Assembly (NCBI RefSeq): GCF_910596095.1
Contig: NC_056537.1
Span: 3,448,574-3,512,573, forward strand
Direction: 5' to 3'
Source of the DNA: Thunnus maccoyii
Taxonomy: Eukaryota > Chordata > Actinopteri > Scombriformes > Scombridae
DNA: 64,000 nucleotides
Position 1 is the stretch's first letter. The number at the start of each line of letters is the position of its first letter. Position numbers and translations under genes: made by a program. The notes below the pieces were generated by a model. That model saw nothing but the letters and a program-made list of their open reading frames with translations, did no database searches and was not told the origin of the DNA. Shown here piece by piece: positions 24,901 to 37,200 of this stretch.

Positions 24901-26767
24901 GAGATCAACAGCATATACATATAGTATTTAACCCTTACCTGTTGAAACGATTATGTTCATCATCAATTAATCTGATTGTTATTTTCTCGATGAGTTGTTT
25001 TTGCCTATAACCCGAACACAGCCAGCTATTTCATCTCGTCTTTACTCGTCAGGGCATAATGAAGAGAGATTGTCAGTATTTTTTCATTTATGTTTTTCTT
25101 GCAATTTAACCATGAAATAAAAGGTTTTTAACAAATACTTTCATTGACAAAATGAACACTGTGCTGAAGTGTGTGAAAGTTATTTGTTGACCTTGCAAAC
25201 AGTAATTTGCCAAAAATGCTGATCTTCAGGTCCACTTACTAACAGAAGAAATATTTTATCATCAAGACGGTGGAAAGTTTTTGAGGAGTTTGGAAATACC
25301 TTCAAAACAGAAAGACTTTATCGTCAAGGATGTTTCTTTCAGAAAAACTGAAGCTTAGCTCTGTGACTTGAAAAACAAGAAAGGCACAAGCTGAAGCTAT
25401 TCATACACGCTGACATGTCATCATCATCATTATCCTCATTATTCAAAAGGTTCTGTCGAGGAAGGTCTCAGTTAACAAAATAAAGGCATAAATATCTCTT
25501 ATGTCTTTGTAGTGACCGAGCACAATCATCAGCTTTATCACATTTTCACATTTAACATTTATGTCGACTTTTTGGAGGATTTTACCTACCAGCACATTCT
25601 GAGCGGGTGATGGACTGAATCTGCAGTGTGTTCTGGGTTTTCAACAGGCTGTGAAGACTTTTCACTATACCTGTAGACAGTAGTGGTAGAAGTATTCAGA
25701 TCCTTTACTGCATTAAAAATACCAATACAGCAACGTACAAATACTCCATTACAAGTCAAAGTCCTGCATGAAAAATCCTATTACAGTAAAAGTACATAAG
25801 TATTATGAGCTTGATGTAGTTAAAGTATTGCAGTAAAAGTACATAAGTATTATGAGCTTGATGTAGTTAAAGTATTACAGTAAAAGTAGTGGTTTGGTCC
25901 CTCTGACTGATATATTATTATATATGACATCATTAGATTATTAATAGTGAAGCATCAGTGTTAGAGCAGCATGTTACTGTTGTAGCTGCTGGAGGTGGAG
26001 CTAGTTTACACTACTTTATATACAGTATGCTAGTTTAGTCCACTGGTTCCCAACCTAGGGGTCGGGCCCCTCCAAAGGGTCAGCAGATAAATCTGAGGGG
26101 TCGTGAGATGATTAATGGGAGAGGAAAGAAGAAAAAACAAAGTTCTGATACACAAATCTGTTTTCAGTTTTTGGACTTTTTCTTTCATCTTTGATTTTTG
26201 CTGAAATATTGGATCATTTGAACATTTATTGAAATGAAAGCATGTGAGAAGTTTAGAGGGAAAAATCACTATTTGGTGGAGCTGTTAACAACTCATAGAC
26301 ATGTGAAATGTGACCCTGACTACACACTGCTTTTTGTAAGACGTCAAAAGCCAAAAAGGTTGGAAACCACTGGTTTCATCTTTAACAATGTGTTGTATTT
26401 TAAAAGCTTGTTATATTATCCATTGTGTCAAATCTTCATCTGAAAAGTAACTAAAGCTAAAATATAGTGGAGTGAAAATATACAGTAGCATCAAATGGAA
26501 ATACTAAAGTAAAGTACAAGTACCTCAAAATTGTACTTCAGCACAGTACCTGAGTAAATGTACTTAGTTACTTTCCACTAACGTTACTGCTGTAGATGAG
26601 AGGTCACCTTGCCGTAAACTTAACCCATCGATGATCATTTGACAGTTTAGAGAAGACATTTAAAAAGCAGCAGGCTCACCGATCCTTCCATTCTGCTTGC
26701 AGAGGACCTTTTTATCCAGCAGTTTGTGTGCACTCAGGTCTTTGTTCCACTCTTCCTCGGTTTCCAT
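22069..26767 (-). CDS. Atypical dual-specificity phosphatase-like protein lacking the catalytic Arg (likely pseudophosphatase)
   Basis: Three coding blocks, 26680-26767, 24660-24844 and 22069-22950, join in frame (88+185+882 nt) to give 384 residues plus TGA. The start METEEEWNK has a strong Kozak context (GGAACATGG). Residues 1-200 are Ser/Pro-rich and probably disordered. A dual-specificity phosphatase fold follows at about 207-363: SKVTDYIYVGNLNAAYNG, IDSIIDMSS, then the signature loop VLVHCRDGYSLAPT. The nucleophile Cys is present (residue 309), but the invariant Arg at Cys+6 is Leu315 and the usual Ser after it is Ala. In established protein tyrosine phosphatases that Arg binds the phosphate, so the protein is probably catalytically dead and may bind phosphoprotein or act as a scaffold. 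I do not recognise a gene name. It is not DUSP8: no rhodanese/CH2 domain is seen. Exon 3 begins exactly at an in-frame ATG, a possible internal start (293 residues). Confidence 0.88.
22960..22975. repeat. (GT)8 tract at the acceptor of pseudophosphatase exon 3
   Basis: On the minus strand (GT)8 ends nine nt before the exon, followed by TCTCTTGCAG. It occupies most of the position normally held by the pyrimidine tract. Confidence 0.85.
23735..23785. repeat. (AT)-rich microsatellite
   Basis: ATATATATAT and ACATATATAC runs lie in the second intron of the pseudophosphatase gene. Confidence 0.8.
24000..24235 (+). repeat. Dispersed repeat, family C, 5' part
   Basis: Matches the first half of 36430-36965: GACAGACAGCGTGTTGCTAA, GTCTGCAGGTATGTTTACAT and GCTCGTTCAACAAGCT. 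Confidence 0.65.
24861..24898. repeat. (GT)19 tract at the acceptor of pseudophosphatase exon 2
   Basis: On the minus strand (GT)19 ends about 16 nt before exon 2, followed by CGTCTGTGTAACTCAG. No separate pyrimidine tract is visible. Confidence 0.9.
25680..26585 (+). mobile_element. Composite 'AAGTA' element with internal 45-bp minisatellite and nested hAT-like MITE
   Basis: Inverted ends: GTGGTAGAAGTATTCAGATC at the left, and TTAGTTACTTTCCACTA at the right. A 45-bp unit (AAAGTACATAAGTATTATGA...) is repeated about twice at 25795-25885. A second element, with ends CACTGGTTCCCAACC / GGTTGGAAACCACTG, is nested at about 26041-26373. It lies in the first intron of the pseudophosphatase gene. Confidence 0.75.
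26041..26373. mobile_element. hAT-like MITE nested in the composite element
   Basis: Ends CACTGGTTCCCAACC and GGTTGGAAACCACTG are inverted copies with one mismatch. There is no coding capacity. The same junction is preserved at about 48197. Confidence 0.7.
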
Positions 26768-26789
26768 GTTCCGCCTCCTGCTGACAGAG

Positions 26790-27440
26790 GCACAAACACC
26801 CGGCTCAGGCGGCGCGTCATCTTTGGCAAGCCGAGAAACACTTCAGCTCCATCGGACAGACATCACTTCAGCAGCCCGCGGCTTGGAGGGGGCACCACTA
26901 GCATCACCGGCTAACTTCGCCGGCTAACTTAGCCTGCTAGTGTGTGAGTCATGTTGTTGAGCTGCTGAAACCTCTAACCGTCGGTTATTTCAGCCCTAAT
27001 GGGAAACCGCAAATAACTAAAACGTGCACACCGGGAGACGGCGATCGCATGACGCCTGGAGAAGACAACGTTAACGGTAAAAGTGCTGGAGCGTTGCGGG
27101 CTAACCTAACCGCCGCTGGTTAGCATAACTACCCGCTGTCTGTTGCTCCTTTGCGGCTCATTAAACATCAACTACGGCAGCATTTTGTTGTGTTTGTCGG
27201 CTGCTACACAACACAAGTTACCGTCGGTGACAAACACCACAAATGTGTTAGTTTTTACGGTGCCGGAGCGACTGCTGGCCGGTTACCCAGCGGCTCCGCG
27301 AGCCCAGCAGCATCATCTCCGTGAGCGCGAGCCCGACCCCCTGCTGCACGAGCTCCAATGCGGTTAGCCTGTGAAAACTTTTTCACCCCGAACTCAGCCT
27401 TCCAGGTTGTGTTAACCCGATGAGGTTTAAACATCATGAC
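26790..27440 (-). promoter_or_regulatory. CpG-rich region upstream of the pseudophosphatase gene (likely promoter)
   Basis: CpG dinucleotides become conspicuously frequent here compared with the AT-rich surroundings (for example GGCGGCGCG near 26810, GGCGATCGC near 27041, and runs of CG near 27260-27330). This is directly upstream of the ATG exon at 26767. An acceptor-like GTCAGCAG just before the ATG leaves open a spliced 5' UTR. There is no TATA at a clear position, as expected of a CpG-island promoter. The role is inferred from composition and location. Confidence 0.5.
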
Positions 27441-28435
27441 GGGCTCTATAAATCAGCTGTTCGTGTAGAAAGTTGGGAAAAAATGTGGCGAGACATATTT
27501 GAGAGTTAGCATTTGTGAATTATGATGAAGAAGAGCAGGATGTTGAGAGGAAAACTACCTGAAAGGCTTAACTCGGCACATAAACCCCCACAATGTATGG
27601 CTTGCTCGATAAGGACGTTGGCGTCTCCCAGATGGGCGGAATAAGTCAGTTTCTCCTTAGATTCACCAAACGGCTGATGCAAAACACTAAAACGAACGCA
27701 TCTCCAATAATGTAACGTTTCAAATAACTATTGAATGGACAACCGTTAATTTTTTTACGAATAATAAATATTTGTTGAGCCCTGATTAACAAAAAATATT
27801 CAGAGAAAGCACTGAAAAAGCAAATACTTTAGGATTAGTTATAATCTAAAATAAAAATGTGATGGGTTGACTAAATATAGGAATATATGAGGTCATTTTT
27901 AATTTAATTAAAAATTTTGATTGTCAGCACTTATAGAGCCAGTGTTTTGGCATGTATAAGACACTTTTGTCCAAAGCAACTTCATATCTGGATACATTTC
28001 AGTTTCTTTTACAACATTTTACCATAAAATTTTATCGTTAAATCACAAACCCTATGATTTATGGCCAAATAACATATACTTTACTGCCAAGTATTACCAA
28101 TTTTCTCCACACTTCAGTGAGGCAAGGTTGCATGGAAGTTTGCGGTGGTGGAAATATAGACGGCATACCAGTGTAGTTAGACTGGAGCAAGAGACATCAT
28201 GTTCATGCTGATTTAATCTGATTAACAGTAAAACTAAAATAACTCAAATGGAATTAATTAACATTCAAATTAATCATATAAAATCAACAAATCCCCACAC
28301 TGGAAAAAGCCAAAGCCTGCAGTCCTTAAACGATTAATCGCTAACCAAAAACACTTGATTCATTTCCAGTTGATCCGTTATTCCACCGATTATCAAATCA
28401 CTACAGAACTACAAGACATTTAGATTAAGTTAAAG

Positions 28436-28890
28436 GAAGGGTTCACAATTTTTCAAGTGTCAAAAGTTTATCTGAAGCTAATATGAAGCTTCAGCGTCCA
28501 AATGAGTCAAATCAAGTAGATATCTTTCAACGTTACAGTCTTTTTAGTGCCAAAGTCCCTCTTTTTGTTACTATACTTCCACCTGCAGCTCAACAGGGAA
28601 ACACTGTCCGAGGAAACACAAAGAGGGAATTTGATGCTAAAAAGACTGTAAATGTGTCAGATATCCACTTGATATGACTAACTCAGACTGCTGAAGCCTC
28701 ATATAAGCTTCACAGAGACTTTTAAATGACTGTGTGGACACACTGTGGATTTTGGCCTCCATCACTTCCATTGAAAGCACATTTGAAGGATCTTTTAATA
28801 TCCAGTATGAACAAGAGGAATGATTACAGCGAGAAAAAACCTCTTTCACTGTTCATATGAACACCTGACTGCTGGTTTAAGACACACTGG
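28436..28890 (+). mobile_element. Fold-back repeat, family A, copy 2 (left arm missing, right arm complete)
   Basis: Begins at the internal part (GTTTATCTGAAGCTAATATG). It continues into a right arm that is the reverse complement of the left arm kept in the copies at 5490 and 63056 (for example GGAATGATTACAGCGAGAAA). Confidence 0.8.
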
Positions 28891-29902
28891 AAAAATTATG
28901 AAGCTGAAGTTAAGCAAATAACTAGACATGCGTGTTTACAACTGATTAATTAATACTTTAATCTGCACAAAAACAAACTCTAACTCTGTTTTGATTTAAT
29001 GACCATCTGTTTGGTAGAATATTGATGTTATTGTTATTATTCTCTTCATGTTCCAAACAGCTGTTCAGTTAAATTTTTCCTCCTGTCACCTCAACTTTTA
29101 AAATATGTAAAGTATATAAATAAAAAAAACGCTTTACAGAAGCACTGAAGACGATACAATCACACATTCATATTAAGAAAGCTCAAAATTATTCAGAAAA
29201 TCTAAAACACTGACAGGAAGCTTCACATTATGTCTGAATTTAAGCTAAAACTCTTTCACATCACATCTTCTTTTATTTGACTCACCGTGTGTGTGAAGCT
29301 GGTTTTAGGTGTTTTAAGTGTCAGCAGCTCCGTCTGACAACGATTGTCTGTGAGTTGATCTGGAGACAGGGGTTTTTTTTTTCTTTCTTCTTCGTCTTCT
29401 TGTGTTTAATTGGATAGCCAGGCCTCTCTCCGGGTATCCTGGTAACCCACCAACGTGCTGATGTCACTGCTCTCCATAATGAAGTGTGAGTGTATCTAGC
29501 TGCCTTTGTCAATAACCAGGCAGGGAAATTCACTGGAGATAAGACCCACAATGAGGGCCATTTCTGCCATGATGTGATTTAAAGTGATCAGGACTCACTC
29601 AGCCTCTCTGGGTCCCAAAGTGTTACCAGCACAAGTTTCCTTTTGGTTTAGCTTTGCTGTTATTCAGGCAATTTTATTTATATCGCAAGTTCATAACCAG
29701 AGCGAATGAAATGAAAGAATATTACAACAAGAACAATTAAAATTGTTAAATAAAAGACACCAATGTGAGGGTAATAAAATAATGATTAAAGTATATCAAA
29801 TTAAAATAAAGTAAAAACACGTAAAACTGAATATATATTAAAACGATGTAAACACGTAAAAACAAGATAGACATTAAAATGATGTAAACATAAAACACGT
29901 CC

Positions 29903-30680
29903 TTTTTTTTTTAACTGATTTTTTATTCAACACATAATACAGAGAATGTACAACTTGGAGGAGATGTATGTACAATTACACTTGTTTTAACTTTTTATGT
30001 CTATTCTGAACATTGTTATGAAATGATCCTTCCTCATCGGTAATAATAATTTTCATAATACATAAGCATGAGCAGCACATATCAAATACCACATCAAATA
30101 CAAAATACATGTAAATGTACATATGCAAATACAAATCACTCACATCACCAGTGAATTAATTATACAATAACTGTAGTATTAGCCAAACATACTCTGTGGC
30201 TTATACCTGAGAAATAAAAAATAAAGACAAGTGCACTAGGAATAAAAATAGAAATAAAAAATAAGTAAAGTGAAATAAATAAAAGTAAGAACAGGAAAAA
30301 AGAGGTGACTGAAGTTCTGGTATTGTCTGTATTAATGGTGACCATGTTTCAGCAAACCAGTGTTTTCAGCTGTAATCTCACTGTGTTTTCTCCATGATAA
30401 AGACATTTTTTACTCTGTCTCTCCATTGTTTTATACTGGAGGGCTGCTGCTTCAACCAGGAAGCTGTTATCGTTTTTCTCGCTATTAAAAGCAGAATTCT
30501 CAATAAAGAAATCGAATCTCTATCTGCCATATTACCAGGAAGTATACCCAGTATGAAAAGTGTTGGATCTAAAGTAAAGTTAATACCCAAAATCTGTTTT
30601 ATCTCCTGTTGAACATCCTTCCAGAAGCAGCTTTGGGCGATCCCAAAATAGATGTGTGAAATCCTGCACCAACCCACAAC
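29903..30680 (-). mobile_element. 5'-truncated L1-like LINE, C-terminal ORF2 and 3' tail
   Basis: The minus-strand frame 30378-30677 reads GMLPG-type LINE text: HIYFGIAQSCFWKDVQQEI..., FILGILPGNMADRDS, LLRILLLIARKTITASWLK, then SIKQWRDRVKNVFIMEK. This order is the C-terminal region of L1-clade ORF2. The minus-strand 3' end is an A-rich tail (T-run at 29903-29914 on the plus strand). The reverse transcriptase and endonuclease regions are absent, so it is a dead copy. Confidence 0.75.
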
Positions 30681-33084
30681 CCCTCCAACATAGTTCAGGT
30701 GTATTACGGTATGTTGGAGTGATAGATGGAGTGTTAAAATACTGAATTTTCACCCTTCAATCAAATTCCCTCCATGCTGGGCTGTTAGTTTGTGTATGTC
30801 CTACTTTAAATGTTATTATAGTATTTGTGTCCAAGTCCCATTTCTCTTTGACATCCATATTGTTATCATTAGATTTATGTTCTGGTGCTTTATACATTTT
30901 AAGTGTCATCATGTGGTTTGAAATTAGGTTCAGACATTAATGTTCCCTCAGGATGAACTGTAATAACTGGCTTGAAGTCCCCCTCTGATCAAAAACATGT
31001 TTTTTTTCTACAGTTGGATGCTGGTGATGTATGTGCAGAGTTTGTTTTCACCTTCATCTGCTGAAGAGGTAAAGTTTCTCTGTGCTCATTGAACATTTTT
31101 ATTTTTATTTAGAACTATTTTATCCTTCCAAACATGGAGATAAGCCATTAAAAAAACCCTGACATATTATATTTCATAAATATATCCATTAATTAACCCC
31201 AGATACAGGGGGAACCCAGTAAAATTGAGCCTTTTTGCTGAAATATTCTTTACAGGTCATGGGATATAATGTTCTTTTTATCCTTTTTTTATTTATGTTA
31301 CGTTTTTTACTTACTTTATTTTGTATAATAATATTTTATTCTTATTTCTTTTTATCATTTTAAGGTTTTTCTCCCTTATAACCCCCTTAATTCTACTGAT
31401 CCAGGGAAACATTTTTACAACGCAGCACAAGTTTTAAACACAAAAGAATCCAATACATCAGGTTTGATCTTCCGTAGGCGACAGCTGTCAGCATTGTGTG
31501 ATGTACAGGTGCAAAGATGAGAGGGGAGAATTTTCCTGGTCAAGGTGTTATGTGAAAGAAAGTGAGTCTAAAAAAACATCTTCTGATGTTAAGTGTTGTG
31601 TCAGTGCGGAGCTGGGTGGGTGGGTGGGTGAGTGGGACATTTGCATTTCAAAGAGACTCCTCAAGCTCCTCAGCTCATCACTGTCGAGTTTGTTGGACCT
31701 TCGCTGACCTGCTGCCTCCTTAAAATCACCCTCTGATCCTGACGAACACCCTCCTGAGGTAACTTGAGTATAAAATATTCTGATTACTAGTGGGGTAAAA
31801 AAATGTAGGCCTAAAGTTTGTCCTGAGGGTGGCGCCAGAGAAAAAGCCACATTGTGACCTAAATAAAAAAAGGGTTCCTCCTTTGTATGGTGGCCATTTT
31901 GGGACATCTCAGACTCAGCTTGTCAGGCTCAGCTCTAATCACATTAATATCGCAGCTAGCATGTCAACATCTGTTGGATGTTAAAGGGGACATATCCTGC
32001 TTTTAGTGGTTTTCTGTTATTTATATACTGTTAAACTTAAGGTAAATGTAGAAACGCTCCCTGCAAGTCAATAATGTTGTTTTCTTCTTTGCTGACAAGC
32101 TGATGTCGGCTCGTTGCACATGTTCATAAACGCCTGTATGGCCAGGATTGAGGTGGGCTATGAGGTAAATCATAGCTGACGTTAGCATCTAGCTAATGAT
32201 ACACTGCTGTGTGCAGCCTCACATGGACATTTGGTCTTATTACAGTTTTATAACTGACATTGTTTCAGCATTAGGTTGCATTAATGATCATATTGGTATG
32301 AATTTGTAAGTTTTACTGGAGAGTAAACTCCAGTGTTTCAAGTTGTTTCTTCCAATTATGTTTTTGTAGTTTTTCAAATGAAGAAAAAGCAGTTTGCCTT
32401 CATCCACGGTGCAAAATCTAATTACAGGCACGCAAATGGATGGTTAAAAATTAAAAGCAATATATACATAGAAATGTAATCAGACCCAAACCAATAATTA
32501 TTGAATACTAATTAGACTGCCGCACCTGCAATTGGATTTAATACAGCACCTCTCCCATGGATGAAGACAGATTGTTACCTCTTTCAAATTACTACAGTTC
32601 CCCACCAAGAGCACCAGCGTTTTATGGGCACTGACTCCAGTTCATACATACTCTAAACCCTCCTAAGGTTGTTAAAACTAATATTAAGCATATGACCTTG
32701 GTGTGGTAGCCATACAGCTCTTCTGAGCTACAGTTAGCTTTTCAATGTTATTTGGTCAAAGTTTCTGAGATCTGATCAACTCTGGAAGCTGTTTTAATTT
32801 GATTAAGAGTGAATATTTCCACCTCCGGGTAAAGTGAGATCACATTTCAGCTTCAGGTGCTGACAGTACAAACTAAAACCAGCCCCTCAGTTCTCTGCTG
32901 GTTTGTGAATGCGGAGCTCAGGGACCAGTTAATGACGATGAGTTTGATCTCTGGAGGCCTGAAGCAGCAGAAAGAAACACCTGCTGAACTCAGCTTGATT
33001 GATATCTGCTCTTAATTTAAACCTTCATCTGGGGAAAGAGGAGTGAACACCGAGCTCTCTGTTGAAACAAGCAGTGAACACAAC

Positions 33085-33500
33085 TCTGACATATTGTCAC
33101 CTTTTAAGTTGATACGTTGAACTTGTTAGCAAACAGTTGCTTATTTCCACATCCAGCAGTTACGGAGCAACATTATCATTCATTTGGGGTTGTGTGTCTG
33201 TCCACCTGGTGAATGTAAGTCCAATATTCACTCTCTTTTAGCTCTGTTTTTACTCTCTACCAACTCCTGAGGGAAATATCTGGCTCTTTAGCTGCTAAAT
33301 GCTCCACTATGTTCACCAGCTAGTCTACAGCTAACTGTGTCTGTTTGCCGTTTGGTGCTGAGCAGGTAGTGTACAGTAGCTTTTTACAGCTTTTTCTCTG
33401 AAAACAGCTGCCTGTTGCAGCCCAAAATGACTCTATGAGAACGCTGAGAGTGAACCAAAACAGTAAAGTTGCAGCCGGACAGATAAACAATGAGCTGAAA
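33085..33500 (+). repeat. Dispersed repeat, family E, copy 1
   Basis: Near-identical, in inverted orientation, to 49930-50590. Shared phrases are CTTATTTCCACATCCAGCAG, TGAGGGAAATATCTGGCTCT and CACCAGCTAGTCTACAGCTA. Confidence 0.75.
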
Positions 33501-34134
33501 CTCACTATAAAGCTCCGTAAAGCCGAGAGTCACTGATAATTCTCTGTAGGTTCATCACTACGAGCCACAACCAACACATTACACACTGACACTTTATACA
33601 CTGTTCTTGTAAAAATAGTGAATATAGCTGCTTTAACATGTAAAAGCTATTATCAGATGAACACTGAACATGTGCATCATCCATCATCACCTCATACCTG
33701 AACAGAATTACTGCAGGGACACTGGACGGAAACAAATTTGACGCTCTAACAGAATTTTGTTTCACACAAAGTCTTTCCAGGACAACGCCTTGTTTTCCAG
33801 GATAGTTAATTAGTTATAAAATTAGTTATTTCTGTGACTTTTCCACAGCTCAAAGGCTTCTCTACAATTTTCAAAGATTTCGAGGACGTGGATCCGTTTG
33901 GTGGTCATCACATCCTGAGGATCACTGAGAACTCACCTGGACACATTACATGTGATGCAATTGATAAAATAATATTTAATTCATATTAGAGAAAACTTGA
34001 AGATTGACTATTTGAAGGTTGACATTTGTTTTGAGGTCTGATACAGTTTATACAGGAAGAGTGAAGTGCTCATGTTGGAAAGTAAAATATCATTTATCAT
34101 TTTATGATTTGATACCAAAATATAATAGTTAATC

Positions 34135-34140
34135 TTTAAT
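34135..34140 (-). terminator. Candidate poly(A) signal of the synaptotagmin gene
   Basis: ATTAAA on the minus strand, about 117 nt after the stop codon. It is the nearest canonical-type hexamer. Confidence 0.35.
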
Positions 34141-34256
34141 GTAAAATACAAAGAAATCAATACGATAGATGAAATAAACAATATTTAAATCTCCTCATAC
34201 TGGTTTTGTCTGTTTGAAATGATTCGTCTTCGACAGGACCGACACTGTGTTTTCCA

Positions 34257-37200
34257 TCAGAAGGGCAGTTTGCTGGAGAGGGGGATCTTGCTTTTTAGGG
34301 TCAGGGTGGAGTTGACCTGCTCGGCGGACAGCAGGTTGTGCCACTGAGCGACCGGCCGCCGTGGGTTGGACAACATGTCGGCCCAGTGCCTCAGCTGGTT
34401 CCCTGTGGCATCGCAGCCCAGGAAGATCTTCCCCATAGCGTCGTTGCGGGTCATGGCGTCGTGGTCCCACACGGAGATCACCAGGTTCACTCTCTGAGGA
34501 CGAGCAAAGTCGACACAAAACATCACGACAGAGTCAAGTGTGCAGGAGAGACGACTTTGTTGTCATGTTGTTGGGTGGGTGGATAAATTAAAGGGTCATT
34601 TCACCTACATTTAAAGTTTTGAAACAATCAAATTGTTTATATACCACAATATTTTTTCTGGGATTACACACATTAATGAAACAAGACAGGTGAGGAGGGG
34701 TCACATTACGCCACCCTAACCAAAGAAAAAGCAGTACTCCCTCCCCTCTAGTGGTTTAGATTCACGCAGAAAGTTCTGATGTTATTTTTCCAAGTTATTT
34801 ATGAATTTATTTAAAGTTTAAGTCTGGTGATTTTCTATATTTTTCTTATTGTCAACAAATCTCATGTTTGGATCCAAACCAACAATGAACTGATCTACTA
34901 ACAAGTATTGTGTGTGCATCTAAAGCCTGATATATCTTATTCCTCCGTTGTTGTCCAGAAACTATTAAAAAGACATAAATGAGCCACACCGCTGCACTGG
35001 GTGAAATATTCCTTTGTCCCAAAAGGACAGCAGGCAAAAAATGATTAGCAACCTCTTTTTCAAGGGAAATCCGGCCAAGTCGGCAGCGTTACAAGTTTCA
35101 GACATGCAGACACACAAATAAAACATTACTTAAAAACCAGATGACTATGTATAAAGGCTCAAAGAACAGAGAAAGTTACAAAACAATTGTTAATATTAAG
35201 AAAACTGAAATAAGCTAAAAACAGAGACAAATATCTGTCTGACATTACTGCTTCCATCCCAAGAGGTGAACCTTGGAAAGTTAATTTGAATTAATTAATA
35301 TTTCTTATTAGAGCTACAGTAAACCAATAAATATGCCGGGCTGATATATGGTATTGGTGTATACACTATATCAGCTGAAAAATAAGAAGAAATCTCAGTA
35401 GAGAAATGCTAAAGATATGATTATGGTAATGTAAAAACAGTGTCTTCGTCACATACTGACAAGTTGATTTTTACACTGTAAAATGTCTTGCTCACTACAT
35501 CTTAGTCACGGTTCTGAAACAAAGCAAATTCTTTGTTACGTATGTTACATATTAATTTCACCTGGATTTGTTCAAATGACACGTCGAAGGTGAAGGATTC
35601 GTTGTAATAAGGGTTCAGCGTCTTCTTTTTAATGGACGTCTTCCTTTTCCTCCACTTCCTCTTGTCCAGAGCCAACTGCACCTTCACATACGGATCTGCA
35701 AACACAGAGATAGATACACAGAACATGGTCAAAAAATAAATGTTTTCATACTTTGTGGCAAAGTTGGAGAAACAGTAAAATTGTTACAAAAATGTTATAA
35801 TGGTAAGACGTCATTAAGAATTTGCAGTATCCACACCAAAAATTAAATGTCGGTATTTGTGTTTGATGGACTAAAACAGCATTTTTCTCCCCTGAAAACA
35901 AAACTTTTCCAAAATGTCCTCCAGGGTGTGTAAATGTGAAAACGCCAGCTTGGTGTTGTAGTGTGTTCGGGTAAAATGGGGAAAGCTTTGTAGAAACGCT
36001 GTCATTTCACTGACAGAACAGATGGTGGCAGTATTTCATTGGCAGAGGAAGAGGAAGAAATATAGCGACGGAACAACAATGGCGGACGGCTTCATGTGAG
36101 TCTTTATTGTCTACTTTGACAGCTTGTTTAGAGCTAAACGTAGCTATCTACCACCTTTCTCTACTCAAACTGTTGGAATCTGCTTGCAATAAACTAAATG
36201 TCAGGAAGCTGCTGTGGAAAGAGAACTAGTATACTGTCTATGGCTGACTTGCTCATCTGTCCTCCACACATGTCCAGTGGGAGGAAAATTCCCTGTTTTG
36301 GCATTTTTAATGTGGATGGAGCTATTTGCAAAAACGAGCTGAAACTCCTGCTGTGGATGCAGGTCATTTTAGAATTTATCTGACTTAGTGTTGACGTAGT
36401 TTAAGCTAAAAAACTGTTGTAGGTACGAGTTTTGGACAGACAGTGTGTTGTTAGCAATGGTATTGAAGAGTAAGAACTAACAGGTCTGACATCTGCAGGT
36501 ATGTTTACATGCTGTTTAATGTGCTGCAGCTGAGCAGCTAATTAGCTATCTAGCTGCAGACAGATGTTAATATCACACTTTTCCCTGGTGAATGTTTGTT
36601 TGGTGGCTCGTTCAACAAGCTACGGTGCAGGACAAGATGTGTGTTCATGTTTGTTAGTTAGCTAAGAAGGAGACTTTAGCAGGAAAGCTAATGTGGGTTG
36701 TTGTTCAGAGTCTGTGACTCTTGTGTTGTGTAGCAGGATGCAATCAGGCTCAGTGTGACCGTCTGCTTTGCCAATGATAGAATGACATGTTATCGCTTTG
36801 TGTAAAGATCTGATTTGCTGTGTTGAAATAAAGTTTCTGACTATGTAGGTGGATAACAGAATATTTCATCGGATGAATACTAATACTAAACTAGGGGGCA
36901 CAGTTACTAAGCAGATATGTACTGTAGAAGACAAAAAAAATTCAATTTCTGTCGGACTTTAACAAACTCTCAAACCTCGACATTCAGACTTCAACATGGA
37001 GACCAGACTGTCATGTCACCCTAAAGTGTTTTCTCTGTCAGAGCAGTGGTATGAAACATGTTTGGTTCAGAAGTTTTGGGGAGTGTATATTTTCATTAGG
37101 AGATCTCGGTTCAGTCTGACCTGAGGTTCCTCCGATGTCCATGGCCTTCAGGTTTTTGGCCTCCAGGATCACCACAGTCAGTTTGCTGGCAGTGGGAACG

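Larger units (their letters stand above)
27441..34130. other. Intergenic between the pseudophosphatase and synaptotagmin genes
   Basis: No host gene was recognised. It holds family A copy 2, the truncated LINE, a family E copy at 33085-33500 and AT-rich unique sequence. Remaining open frames are short and repeat-like or antisense. Confidence 0.5.

Noticed and set aside
22069..26767. Identification as dusp8 from the TNNI2/SYT8/DUSP8 neighbourhood in mammals
   Set aside because: The protein lacks the rhodanese-like CH2 domain and the catalytic Arg, and its sequence does not resemble MAP kinase phosphatases. The position alone is not enough.
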